64,000 nt of DNA, taken from assembly GCA_023423715.1 (NCBI GenBank), contig JAFAFC010000032.1, forward strand, positions 1 through 64,000, read 5' to 3'. The position numbers and the translations under genes were made by a program. Source of the stretch: Bacteroidota bacterium. Lineage in GTDB: Bacteria; Bacteroidota; Bacteroidia; Flavobacteriales; Weeksellaceae. Under the pieces are notes generated by a model. That model saw only the letters and a list, made by a program, of their open reading frames with translations. It did not search any database and was not told the DNA's origin. Below, piece after piece: positions 27,113 to 35,583 of the stretch; the first letter of the stretch is position 1, and each line of letters opens with the position of its first letter.

Positions 27113-28915
27113 ATGTGCGGAATTGCAGGAATAATTACATCAAGCGCTAAAAATTACTCGGACGCTTTACAAAAAATGACCGATGCAATTGCGTATCGTG
27201 GTCCCGATTCTCAGGGACATGAATTTTTTGAGAATGCGGCACTTGGGCATTGTAGATTATCCATTGTAGATCTTTCAGAAACAGGAAAGCAGCCTATGTT
27301 TTCTAACACGAGAAATGAATGTATCGTTTTGAACGGTGAAATCTATGGGTATTTAGACATAAAAAAGGAATATCAAGACTATCCTTTTCATGGAAGCTCA
27401 GATACGGAACTTGTATTAGCGATGTATCAAAAAAAAGGAAAAGATTGTATTCATGACATTCCAGGCATGTTTGCTTTCGCTATTTGGGACGAAAACAAGC
27501 AAGAACTTTTTTGTGCGAGAGATCGGTTTGGAGAAAAGCCTTTTTATTATGCCATCGGTGAGAATGGAGAATTTATATTTGGTTCCGAAATTAAGGAAAT
27601 CTTAGTATCAGGATTACTAAAACCAGAGGTCGATAATAGTCAAATTGCGTACTATCTAAAAAATGGATATATCCATCCCCATCATAGCATTTACAAAAAC
27701 ATCTTTATTCTTCCGCCTGCCCATACTTTGGTGTACAAAGATGGGAAAATTGAGCAAAAACCGTATTGGAAACTCCCTGAAAACACATTAAAATTAAGTT
27801 TTGACGAGAGTATTGAAAAATTCAAACAACTTCTAGATTCTGCTATAAAAAAGCAATTGATCGCGGATGTTCCCGTTGGCTCTTTTCTTTCTGGTGGATT
27901 AGATTCGAGTACCATTGTTGCTGTTGCTTCGCAATATAAAAAGAATCTAACAACATTGGTTTATGGTTTTGAAACGGGTGATCTCAACGAAATGCCTTAT
28001 GCACAAGCGATAGCAGATAAATACGAAACAAATCATATTGTTCTTTTAGATAAAAAACAAAAAATTGAAGATACCCTACAAGAAGTTTATTCGTATATGG
28101 ACGAACCTTTGATGGACTCATCTCTTCTTCCTACTCATTTAATTTTTAAGGAGGCTGCGAAAAATTTAAAAGTAGTTCTTTCTGGAGACGTTGGTGATGA
28201 GCTATTCGGGGGGTATAGTTTTTACAAATACAATATCAATCTTTCCCAAAAAGGATTTTATCCAAACTATTTATCTAAAATGATTCAACTTGGAAATAAA
28301 TTTCGAGACATGGGTGCCGAAAGAATGAAACGCGCAGATTTTTCGGATTCGATTGACTACCATCAAAATAACGTCCGAAATTATTTTACTGTAAACGAAA
28401 TTAAAGATCTAGGTGTACCAGATAATATCCCAAATCAAAAATTTAGTTTCACACCAAAAGCTGCTGACTTTAATGATTTAATGCGTATTGATCTTGAAAA
28501 GTACGTTCCCGGAAATATGCTTTTAAAAGGTGACAGAACGGCGATGTTCAACTCTGTAGAAGCTAGAATTCCGTTTTTGGATAAAGATTTTGCAGAGTTC
28601 TGCATTCAACTTCCTTGGCAGTACAAGGTAAACTCTACTGAAGACAAAATAATTCTTCGAGAAGCGTATTCAAAAGCTTGGACCGATGAAATTGCACAGC
28701 GAGGCAAAAATGGATTTGCGGCATCTGTTGCAGAATGGTTCAAAGAAAAAGAATTACAAAACTTAAGCGCTTCACTTTTAACAAATAAAAATTCGGCTAT
28801 TTTTTCTTATCTTAACTTCTCAGAAGTTCAGAAAAAACTTAATAACAATCTTCAACATTGGAGTTTATTGGTTTTGGCTTTATGGTTTGAAAACAATAAA
28901 CACTATTTTTCTTAA
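27113..28915 (+). CDS. asnB: asparagine synthase (glutamine-hydrolysing)-like amidotransferase
   Basis: 600 residues. A class II glutamine amidotransferase domain starts MCGIAGIIT, with Cys2 as nucleophile, then YRGPDSQG, LGHCRLSIVDLS and NGEIYGY. The synthetase domain carries the ATP-pyrophosphatase loop SFLSGGLDSSTIVAV and SGDVGDELFGGY. In glycan loci such AsnB-like proteins are known to amidate uronic acids (for example WbpS-type). Two sugar-nucleotide dehydrogenases in this locus make uronates, so that role fits, but ordinary asparagine synthesis cannot be excluded. It starts 22 bases after the membrane protein and abuts the next gene. Confidence 0.9.
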   Translation: MCGIAGIITSSAKNYSDALQKMTDAIAYRGPDSQGHEFFENAALGHCRLSIVDLSETGKQPMFSNTRNECIVLNGEIYGYLDIKKEYQDYPFHGSSDTELVLAMYQKKGKDCIHDIPGMFAFAIWDENKQELFCARDRFGEKPFYYAIGENGEFIFGSEIKEILVSGLLKPEVDNSQIAYYLKNGYIHPHHSIYKNIFILPPAHTLVYKDGKIEQKPYWKLPENTLKLSFDESIEKFKQLLDSAIKKQLIADVPVGSFLSGGLDSSTIVAVASQYKKNLTTLVYGFETGDLNEMPYAQAIADKYETNHIVLLDKKQKIEDTLQEVYSYMDEPLMDSSLLPTHLIFKEAAKNLKVVLSGDVGDELFGGYSFYKYNINLSQKGFYPNYLSKMIQLGNKFRDMGAERMKRADFSDSIDYHQNNVRNYFTVNEIKDLGVPDNIPNQKFSFTPKAADFNDLMRIDLEKYVPGNMLLKGDRTAMFNSVEARIPFLDKDFAEFCIQLPWQYKVNSTEDKIILREAYSKAWTDEIAQRGKNGFAASVAEWFKEKELQNLSASLLTNKNSAIFSYLNFSEVQKKLNNNLQHWSLLVLALWFENNKHYFS

Positions 28916-30061
28916 ATGAAAATCGGCGTTACAAGTACAGATTATCCAATAAAAAGAAATATCATCGGTAAAGTTTCCGATGCTGAATATTTGGTTTTAC
29001 GCAAGAACAATAATTTTTACCACTCTCTTTCAACAATAATCAAACTTCTACTTCGAAAAAAAGAAAATTTTGATGGAAAATATTATTATTGGCAAAAACC
29101 AAAACTAGATGTACTTCATCTGTATAATCAAGTTAATTACTCATCACAAAAGTGGGTAACGTCTTTCGAAACATTGGTTCCAAGATTCGATGAAACAAAA
29201 AATGATCATCAAAAAGAAAACCCGTCTCATCAGAAAAATAATAAAACCGAGCAAGCATTACAACAAATTTGCAAAAGCAACTGCTTAGGAATCATCTCTA
29301 TATCGAAAGCGAGTGCTGATATCCAGAATGAATTACTGAAAAACTATCCTAAATATGAAGAAATCATTCAAAAAAAGCTTCATATAATTCATCCAGCACA
29401 AGAATTACTTCCAGAAAATAAAAGGAAGTTTGATAATCTAGAAAATGGTCTTACTCTAATCTTTGTTGGAACTCAGTTTCATTTGAAAGGCGGAGTCGAA
29501 ATGGTTGAAGTTTTAAAAACGTTGAAAAAACACTATAATTTCAAACTAATTATAATAAGTTCTTTTAAAACGGACAATTATGTAACTCACGTAACAAAAG
29601 AAGAAGCTGAAAAAACAAGGGAAGAACTAGAAAAAGAAGATTGGATAGAGGTTTATCAAAATATCCCAAATGAAAAAGTGCTAAGTCTCATTAAGGATTC
29701 TCACATTGGTTTGCTTCCAACGTGGTCAGACACCTACGGTTTCTCTGTTTTAGAAATGCAAGCTGCGGGAGTCCCTGTAATAACAACGGATATTCGCGCT
29801 TTACCAGAAATAAATAATAATCAATGTGGATGGTTAATCCATCTTCCTCAAAATAGGCTAAAACAAGCGCTGTATTTCAACAAAGATCAAAAAGAGGAAC
29901 TTCGAGAAACGTTAAAAATACAATTAGAAGATATTTTAGTACGTGTTTTTGATAATAAAGACATTCTTAAAGAAAAATCGAAAGCCGCTATCGAAAGAAT
30001 TGAAGAAGAACATAATCCCGTGAAAGTAAAAGAAAAGCTTTTAAAAATTTATAATCAATAA
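28916..30061 (+). CDS. glycosyltransferase, GT4-like
   Basis: 381 residues, GT-B. The acceptor domain has VLHLYNQVNYSSQKWVTSFETLVP (in part) and a CKSNCLGIISISKAS segment. The donor domain has TLIFVGTQFHLKGGVEM and LLPTWSDTYGFSVLEMQAAGVPVITTD, with the second Glu of the EX7E motif present and the first replaced by Asp. It starts on the base after the asnB stop and overlaps the next start by one base. Confidence 0.83.
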   Translation: MKIGVTSTDYPIKRNIIGKVSDAEYLVLRKNNNFYHSLSTIIKLLLRKKENFDGKYYYWQKPKLDVLHLYNQVNYSSQKWVTSFETLVPRFDETKNDHQKENPSHQKNNKTEQALQQICKSNCLGIISISKASADIQNELLKNYPKYEEIIQKKLHIIHPAQELLPENKRKFDNLENGLTLIFVGTQFHLKGGVEMVEVLKTLKKHYNFKLIIISSFKTDNYVTHVTKEEAEKTREELEKEDWIEVYQNIPNEKVLSLIKDSHIGLLPTWSDTYGFSVLEMQAAGVPVITTDIRALPEINNNQCGWLIHLPQNRLKQALYFNKDQKEELRETLKIQLEDILVRVFDNKDILKEKSKAAIERIEEEHNPVKVKEKLLKIYNQ

Positions 30062-30990
30062 TGAATATTTCCGTCATCATCCCTGTTTACAATGCAGAAC
30101 GCTTTCTAGAAAAAGCGGTGAACTCCGCATTGCAATTCTCAGAGGTAAAGGAAGTATTATTGATTGAAGACAAATCCCCAGATAATTCGTTAGAGGTTTG
30201 CAAAAAACTAGTTGAGAAAGATTCTAGAGTAAAGCTATTTCAACATCAAGATGGAGGAAACCACGGCGCTGGAGCTTCGCGAAACTTAGGTTTGGAAAAA
30301 GCAAGTCAGGACTTTATTGCCTTCTTGGACTCAGATGATTATTATTTACCCCATCGTTTTGATGCCGAAAAAAGTCTTTTCAAAGACGAAAAAATTGAAG
30401 GTGTTTTTGGAGCTTTAGGAACTGAATTTTTATCTGAAAAAGGACAAAAAGAATTTCACGAAAAGTTCAAAGAAACGACGTTAACCACCGTAAAATATTC
30501 TGCTGAAGGAAGTGCAGTTTTTGAAGGATTAATGAACCCAAATAACACATTTGGAACCTTCTTTCATTTGAACACGATTACCATTCGAAAAGAAGCTTTA
30601 AAAAAAGCAAATTTGAAATTCAATGAAAACTTAAAAGTACACCAAGATCAAGATTTCATTACGAAGTTGGCATATCATCTATACTTAAAAACGGGAAACA
30701 TCACCTCGGCTATTGCTATTCGTGGGGTTCATGACGACAATAGAATTACCAAGATCAAATTGTATTCTACAGAATATAATACACGACAAAATTTGCTATG
30801 GAACTCGCTATGGACTTGGGCAAAGGAGCATAAAATGGATAATACCATTAAAAAGCATATTCATCTTCAACAAAAATCGTTCGAACTATCTCAAAAAAAG
30901 GGAATTTCTAAGTATTTTTCTCTACTTATTGAGATACTCAAAAATCCAAAACTTTTAAAAACAAGGTACCGATTTACCTACGCAACATAA
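30061..30990 (+). CDS. family 2 glycosyltransferase (paralog A)
   Basis: 309 residues, GT-A: ISVIIPVYNAERFLEKAVNSAL, EDKSPDNSLEVCKKL, GGNHGAGASRNLGLEKA and the metal site FLDSDDYYLPHRFDAE, with a conserved VHQDQDFITKLAYHLYL in the second half. It is a close paralog of the gene at 31991, from which it is separated only by an acyltransferase gene. The two may add successive identical residues or act on alternative acceptors. Confidence 0.88.
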   Translation: MNISVIIPVYNAERFLEKAVNSALQFSEVKEVLLIEDKSPDNSLEVCKKLVEKDSRVKLFQHQDGGNHGAGASRNLGLEKASQDFIAFLDSDDYYLPHRFDAEKSLFKDEKIEGVFGALGTEFLSEKGQKEFHEKFKETTLTTVKYSAEGSAVFEGLMNPNNTFGTFFHLNTITIRKEALKKANLKFNENLKVHQDQDFITKLAYHLYLKTGNITSAIAIRGVHDDNRITKIKLYSTEYNTRQNLLWNSLWTWAKEHKMDNTIKKHIHLQQKSFELSQKKGISKYFSLLIEILKNPKLLKTRYRFTYAT

Positions 30991-30992
30991 CC

Positions 30993-31994
30993 ATGAAATT
31001 ACAAAATTTACAAGTTTTAAGAGGAATATCTGCGCTGCTTGTTTGTGGATTTCACATGACTTCTCATCTTAATCAAAAAGACTTTTTACTTGGGGATATT
31101 TTGTTTTCTAGAGGTTCTTTAGGCGTACCAATATTTTTTGTGATAAGTGGCTTTATTATGGCTTATACTACGCAAAACATCAACCTCAACCAACAAAACA
31201 TACTTTCGCAAATAGCTTCTTTTCTAAAAAAGCGTATCATAAGAATCGTTCCATTATATTACTTTTTATCCTTTGCTTGGATTATAATGGGTGGGAGTCT
31301 CTTTTTAATTTTCGAAGGTGAAGCGTTTAAAAGAGTATGGCACTCCATTCTGTTTTTACCACAAAACGGCGTTCCACCTGTCCTGTTCTTAGGTTGGTCG
31401 CTCAATTTTGAAATGTTTTTTTATCTTATATTTAGCATATCCTTCTTTTTCCTTTCAAAAAGATACTGGTTTGTTTTCTTATTTTTCATTACCGCTATTA
31501 CGATCGGATGGTTTACAAAAATTGAGTCTGCATACCTCCAAATGGTTACAAACATTATAAACATCTATTTTTTAATTGGAATTGCGTTTGCGCTTATATT
31601 TCACAAAATTAGAATGTCAAAAGCGGTCGCAATAGTAATTTCAATTTTGGGTGGCCTAAGTTTTCTCTTCTTATTATTCGCTCCTGATGGCTATATTGGC
31701 AATGTATGGACAATCATGTTGATCATTACTCTGATTGTCTTCTCTTTCCTCTTAATGGATTATATTATCAAATTTAAACCGTATCGATTTTGGATTCACC
31801 TAGGAAACATTTCGTATTCCGTCTATTTGGTGCATCCATTTGTTGAAATTGTAACTCGAAAATATAAACTAGAAGGCTGGCTAAACATTCCTTTGTTTAT
31901 GGGAAAAATTGGGCTCGTCATACTAATTTCGACATGTACCTATTACTTGATTGAAAAGAAATTCACCAATTATCTTAAGTCTAAATTAGCATGA
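30993..31994 (+). CDS. acyltransferase family 3 (OafA/YrhL-like) membrane protein
   Basis: 333 residues with about ten hydrophobic segments. The family's first-helix motif is present (QVLRGISALLVCGFHMTSHL, with the conserved Arg and His), followed by GSLGVPIFFVISGFIM and, near the C-terminus, GNISYSVYLVHPFV. Such proteins O-acetylate polysaccharides across the cytoplasmic membrane. It has no SGNH tail, so it is the minimal acyltransferase_3 form. It sits between two GT2 paralogs and overlaps the second by 4 bases. Confidence 0.9.
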   Translation: MKLQNLQVLRGISALLVCGFHMTSHLNQKDFLLGDILFSRGSLGVPIFFVISGFIMAYTTQNINLNQQNILSQIASFLKKRIIRIVPLYYFLSFAWIIMGGSLFLIFEGEAFKRVWHSILFLPQNGVPPVLFLGWSLNFEMFFYLIFSISFFFLSKRYWFVFLFFITAITIGWFTKIESAYLQMVTNIINIYFLIGIAFALIFHKIRMSKAVAIVISILGGLSFLFLLFAPDGYIGNVWTIMLIITLIVFSFLLMDYIIKFKPYRFWIHLGNISYSVYLVHPFVEIVTRKYKLEGWLNIPLFMGKIGLVILISTCTYYLIEKKFTNYLKSKLA

Positions 31995-32917
31995 ACATCT
32001 CGGTAATCATTCCCGTTTATAACGCTGAAAAATATGTAACTCAAGCTGTTGAGTCAGCTCTTCAATTTGATGAAGTGATGGAAGTTATTTTGGTGGAAGA
32101 CAAATCGCCCGATAATGCGTTGGAAGTTTGTAAGGGTTTGGCTGAAAAGTTTAATCGAGTTAAATTATTTCAACATCCCGATCAGCAAAATCATGGAGCA
32201 GGTGCAAGTAGAAACCTTGGTATAGAAAAGGCTACTGGAGATTTCATTGCTTTTCTTGATGCGGATGATTATTATCTTCCCAATCGTTTTGATGCCGAAA
32301 AAGAGCTCTTTAAAAACAAAGAAGTTGAAGGTGCTTACGGAGCCTTAGGAGTTCATTATTATTCCGAAAAAGCGAAAGAACAATATTACCATATCTATCA
32401 AGATAAACTGGATACGGTTTACAAAAAAGCGGATCCGCAAGATGTTTGTCCTGGACAATTAAATCTAAGAGGAAGTTTCGGGTTAATTCATCTTGATACA
32501 ATTACAATACGAAAATCGGCGCTAAAAAAAATGGATCGACTTTTTGACACAAGTTTGCGATTACATCAAGACACTGATTTTACAGTAAGATTGTCGTACT
32601 ATTTGAGCCTTTATACGGGAATTAACGATCAAGCCATTGCTATTCGAGGAATCCATGAAAGCAATCGCATTACACAACTAGATTCTAAAAAAATAAACCC
32701 AGCAAAAACGCGTGTTCTCCTTTGGACAAAATTAAATGACTGGGCGAAAACTGAAAAAACGATGCCCGAAGAATACAAAATTCATATTCAACGAACGCTG
32801 AGAAGTTGGGAAATTGCAAATGCCTCAACAGCGAGAAAATGGGTTATGATTTTAAAATATTTAGTTTTAGATTATAAAAGTATTCGCTCGGGATTATACA
32901 ACATCAATTTTAGGTAA
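31991..32917 (+). CDS. family 2 glycosyltransferase (paralog B)
   Basis: 308 residues, GT-A: ISVIIPVYNAEKYVTQAVESAL, EDKSPDNALEVCKGL, NHGAGASRNLGIEKATG, and FLDADDYYLPNRFDAE at the metal site. It matches the enzyme at 30061 along its length. Differences lie mainly at residues 110-150, where a YYSEKAKEQYYHIYQ insert replaces a shorter loop. It is the last gene of the plus-strand block, converging on the minus-strand operon with only 8 bases between stops and no clear terminator. Confidence 0.88.
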   Translation: MNISVIIPVYNAEKYVTQAVESALQFDEVMEVILVEDKSPDNALEVCKGLAEKFNRVKLFQHPDQQNHGAGASRNLGIEKATGDFIAFLDADDYYLPNRFDAEKELFKNKEVEGAYGALGVHYYSEKAKEQYYHIYQDKLDTVYKKADPQDVCPGQLNLRGSFGLIHLDTITIRKSALKKMDRLFDTSLRLHQDTDFTVRLSYYLSLYTGINDQAIAIRGIHESNRITQLDSKKINPAKTRVLLWTKLNDWAKTEKTMPEEYKIHIQRTLRSWEIANASTARKWVMILKYLVLDYKSIRSGLYNINFR

Positions 32918-32925
32918 AACTAAAT

Positions 32926-33897
32926 TTACTTAGCTTCTTTTCCATTCAAACTACTAATAGTATCCCCAAGCATTTTAGAGAAATCATTCATTGAAGAATT
33001 GGTTAAATGAACCTCATCCGTCCAATAGAAATCATGGTTAATGTCGTTATAGTTGATGTAATCTATATTTTTGCTCTTAGCAATTGAATTAATTCTACCA
33101 TCAAAATCAGCATAATGTTTGTTTTCAATAGTATACGCTGTTTTAGAAATAGGCATTCTCACGAGAACAACTTGACCGTGTTCCTGTAGAAATGAAATCG
33201 TCTTAGTTAAATAACTTAACCTATTTTCGGATTTCTTCAAACCTGCCATTCGAACATCAAATTCTCTCATTTTCGTAGCATTCAATTCAGCTTTTGTTTT
33301 AGGATTAAAGTCCTTAATAATCTTAGTATCCCATTTTCCATTATCCAAAACTTTTGTTATTGCCATCACATTTTTAGGAGGAAGAACAATCATATTTAGC
33401 TCGTTCGTAATGGATTTATCGTAACTTTCTACAAGATATTCGACATTCGGATTAACATTCACATCATTTAATGTTGCAATAAACTTATCATTCTCAATAT
33501 AATTTTCAATAGCATCTGGTGAATTACCATCCACCATAACTGCAGTTGGTTCTACAGTCAAAATGAACAAACTATTTTTTGTTTTTGGATCAAGCTTCTT
33601 TTTAATAGAATTAAGATATACCGGACCATACGGAGAATGCGCCCATGTGAATGCATAATTATACATCTTCAAATTAGGATACGATGGGGTAAGTATAGAA
33701 TCCAACACTTGTGGATCAACTGATCCCGCCCTTGAACTTCCTAAAATAAACGCCGTTTGTTGAGGAGAAGAAAAACGTTCGTAGTAGTCATTATTGTTCT
33801 TCTTTAGTAAGTAAACAGAATACACAATGACCGCAAAAGGCAATATTGAAAAACCAATTAGCTTTCCAAGAGATTTTAAAATGTTAGAATTGTGCAT
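32926..33897 (-). CDS. membrane-anchored SGNH-fold protein, DltD/AlgX-like partner of the MBOAT
   Basis: 323 residues from the chosen start. One N-terminal membrane segment (about 11-31) is followed by a periplasmic domain. SGNH features: FILGSSRAGS (nucleophile S55 in the GDS-like position), YNYAFTW as block II, and WTDEVHLTNSS with D294 and H297 as the DxxH of block V. This arrangement, next to an MBOAT gene, is that of DltD or alginate O-acetylation partners, which help hand the acyl group to the polymer. ATG at 33897 is chosen; an ATG 21 bases upstream would deepen the overlap with the MBOAT gene to 35 bases. The chosen overlap is 14 bases. Last gene of the operon. Confidence 0.72.
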   Translation of the reverse strand: MHNSNILKSLGKLIGFSILPFAVIVYSVYLLKKNNNDYYERFSSPQQTAFILGSSRAGSVDPQVLDSILTPSYPNLKMYNYAFTWAHSPYGPVYLNSIKKKLDPKTKNSLFILTVEPTAVMVDGNSPDAIENYIENDKFIATLNDVNVNPNVEYLVESYDKSITNELNMIVLPPKNVMAITKVLDNGKWDTKIIKDFNPKTKAELNATKMREFDVRMAGLKKSENRLSYLTKTISFLQEHGQVVLVRMPISKTAYTIENKHYADFDGRINSIAKSKNIDYINYNDINHDFYWTDEVHLTNSSMNDFSKMLGDTISSLNGKEAK

Positions 33898-35317
33898 AAA
33901 TAAAACCTTTAGGAGCAATGTAAAATAAAAATATCAAGAACACCAAAACGTAATAAAATCCCCAACGCAGGATTCGCGGTTTTGTACTAAATGTATCTTT
34001 TATAGCAAATTCTTTGTCCCTTCCAATCCACTCTATAAGCATCATGAATAGAATTAATAGAAAGACTTCTTTTTGAAGTTTGAAATTTGGCAACTGAAAA
34101 AAGGACATAGAAAAAATCTTTTTATATGTTACGAATGCCATTTCCATATCTTTCACCGAGAAAAGAATCATGAGTAAAGTAAAACATACGAACGTAAATC
34201 CAATTTTCCAAAGTTCTTTTATTGGTGGAATTAGTTTGTTTGAAGGTTTTACTTTTTTGTTCATCGTTCCGTTTAAAATCATAGGAATGAACATCAATCC
34301 ACTCACCAGCCCATGAAAAATATAATGCCATTCCGCTCCATGCCAAAACCCTACGACTAAGAAATTAACGATAATCGCAATAATTAAACCCCATTTTCCA
34401 TAATCACGAAAACGGATCGATAGCGGTGTAAAAACATATTCCGTAAGCCATCCTGTAAGGGAAATATGCCATCTTCGCCAATAATCAGCGACATTTTGAG
34501 CAAATAAAGGAAAGTTGAAATTCGGCTGAACTTTAATTCCTAAGAGCTTAGAAATCCCAATTGCCATATCCGAATACCCCGAAAAATCTGAATAAATCTG
34601 AATGAAATACAAAACGGCTCCAACAAATAAAGCACTTCCATTGACATTCTGATAATCCGCAAACATTGGTCCCGTAATCGTTGCAATGTTATCGGCAACC
34701 ACTAATTTTTTGAATAATCCCCATAAAATTTGTCTCCAACCATCTGTAAACTGCTCGGAAGAAAACTCTCTCTTTACATGAAGTTGCTTAATAAATGGCG
34801 TTGATTTATCGATTGGTCCTGCAATAATACACGGAAAAAAGGCGACAAAAACACTGAAATCGAGTAAGGATGCTTCCGTTTTTAATTTCTTATTCTTGAT
34901 GTCTAAAAGATAGCCCATCATTCGGAACGAGTAAAAACTGATCCCAATAGGAAATACTAATTTTAGAAGCTGTAAATTACTCTTAACTCCAAAATTCATC
35001 AAAAAATCATTGAAGTTTTCAATAAAAAAATTGGAATATTTAAAATAAATGAGCTGTGAAATAGTAACGAGTATTCCGGCTCGTAACCACCAAACTTTCT
35101 TTTTTTCTTGGGCGGTTTTCATTCGCTCACCCACAAAATATACGATGACCGTAGTTGCAATTAGCAGAAAAAGAAAGTTAAAACTCCAAGATGCATAAAA
35201 TACATAACTTGCTAGTAATAGCAAGCCATTTTGAACGGTCTTTGTTTTCGAAAAAAACCAATAAAGAATGAAAACAATGCTAAAAAAAGCAATGAAATAA
35301 TACGAGTTTAAAAGCAT
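33884..35317 (-). CDS. MBOAT family membrane O-acyltransferase (AlgI/DltB-like)
   Basis: 477 residues with about eleven membrane segments. The family signature is complete: FPIGISFYSFRMMGYLLDI, ACCIIAGPID-type segment (FPCIIAGPID), DFSGYSDMAIGISKLLG, PNFNFPLFAQNVADYWRRWHISL with H284, and GFWHGAEWHYIFHG with the catalytic H326. MBOATs of this group move acyl or aminoacyl groups from a cytoplasmic carrier to an extracytoplasmic polymer. A carrier protein gene lies 6 bases upstream and an SGNH partner overlaps downstream, as in dlt and algIJF systems. Confidence 0.93.
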   Translation of the reverse strand: MLLNSYYFIAFFSIVFILYWFFSKTKTVQNGLLLLASYVFYASWSFNFLFLLIATTVIVYFVGERMKTAQEKKKVWWLRAGILVTISQLIYFKYSNFFIENFNDFLMNFGVKSNLQLLKLVFPIGISFYSFRMMGYLLDIKNKKLKTEASLLDFSVFVAFFPCIIAGPIDKSTPFIKQLHVKREFSSEQFTDGWRQILWGLFKKLVVADNIATITGPMFADYQNVNGSALFVGAVLYFIQIYSDFSGYSDMAIGISKLLGIKVQPNFNFPLFAQNVADYWRRWHISLTGWLTEYVFTPLSIRFRDYGKWGLIIAIIVNFLVVGFWHGAEWHYIFHGLVSGLMFIPMILNGTMNKKVKPSNKLIPPIKELWKIGFTFVCFTLLMILFSVKDMEMAFVTYKKIFSMSFFQLPNFKLQKEVFLLILFMMLIEWIGRDKEFAIKDTFSTKPRILRWGFYYVLVFLIFLFYIAPKGFIYAQF

Positions 35318-35323
35318 TTCCCT

Positions 35324-35566
35324 TTACTTCAGCTTTTCTTCTAAAGAATTTACCATTTCGCCAACGTTATCCCAGCTTTGGATTTCACTAGAAGTGAATC
35401 GAATTTTGAAAAACTTCTCAATAGCTACAATCAGCTGAATATGAGATAAAGAATCCCATTCTTCAATATCTTCAGCCGTTGTCTCTGGTGAAATTTCAAT
35501 TTGATCGTTATCTAATTCTTCTCGAAAAATATTCGTCAACTGATTATAAATTTCTTCTGTATTCAT
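35324..35566 (-). CDS. acyl carrier protein (FkbH/MBOAT operon)
   Basis: 80-residue carrier protein, four-helix ACP type. The phosphopantetheine site is EEWDSLSHIQLI with Ser39. It sits 17 bases after the FkbH-like gene and 6 bases before the MBOAT gene. By analogy with glyceryl-ACP formation it should carry a three-carbon group loaded by the FkbH-like enzyme and present it to the MBOAT; this is inference from gene order. A distinct second carrier is encoded at 43546. Confidence 0.9.
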   Translation of the reverse strand: MNTEEIYNQLTNIFREELDNDQIEISPETTAEDIEEWDSLSHIQLIVAIEKFFKIRFTSSEIQSWDNVGEMVNSLEEKLK

Positions 35567-35583
35567 GTTTAGTTTATGTTTTA

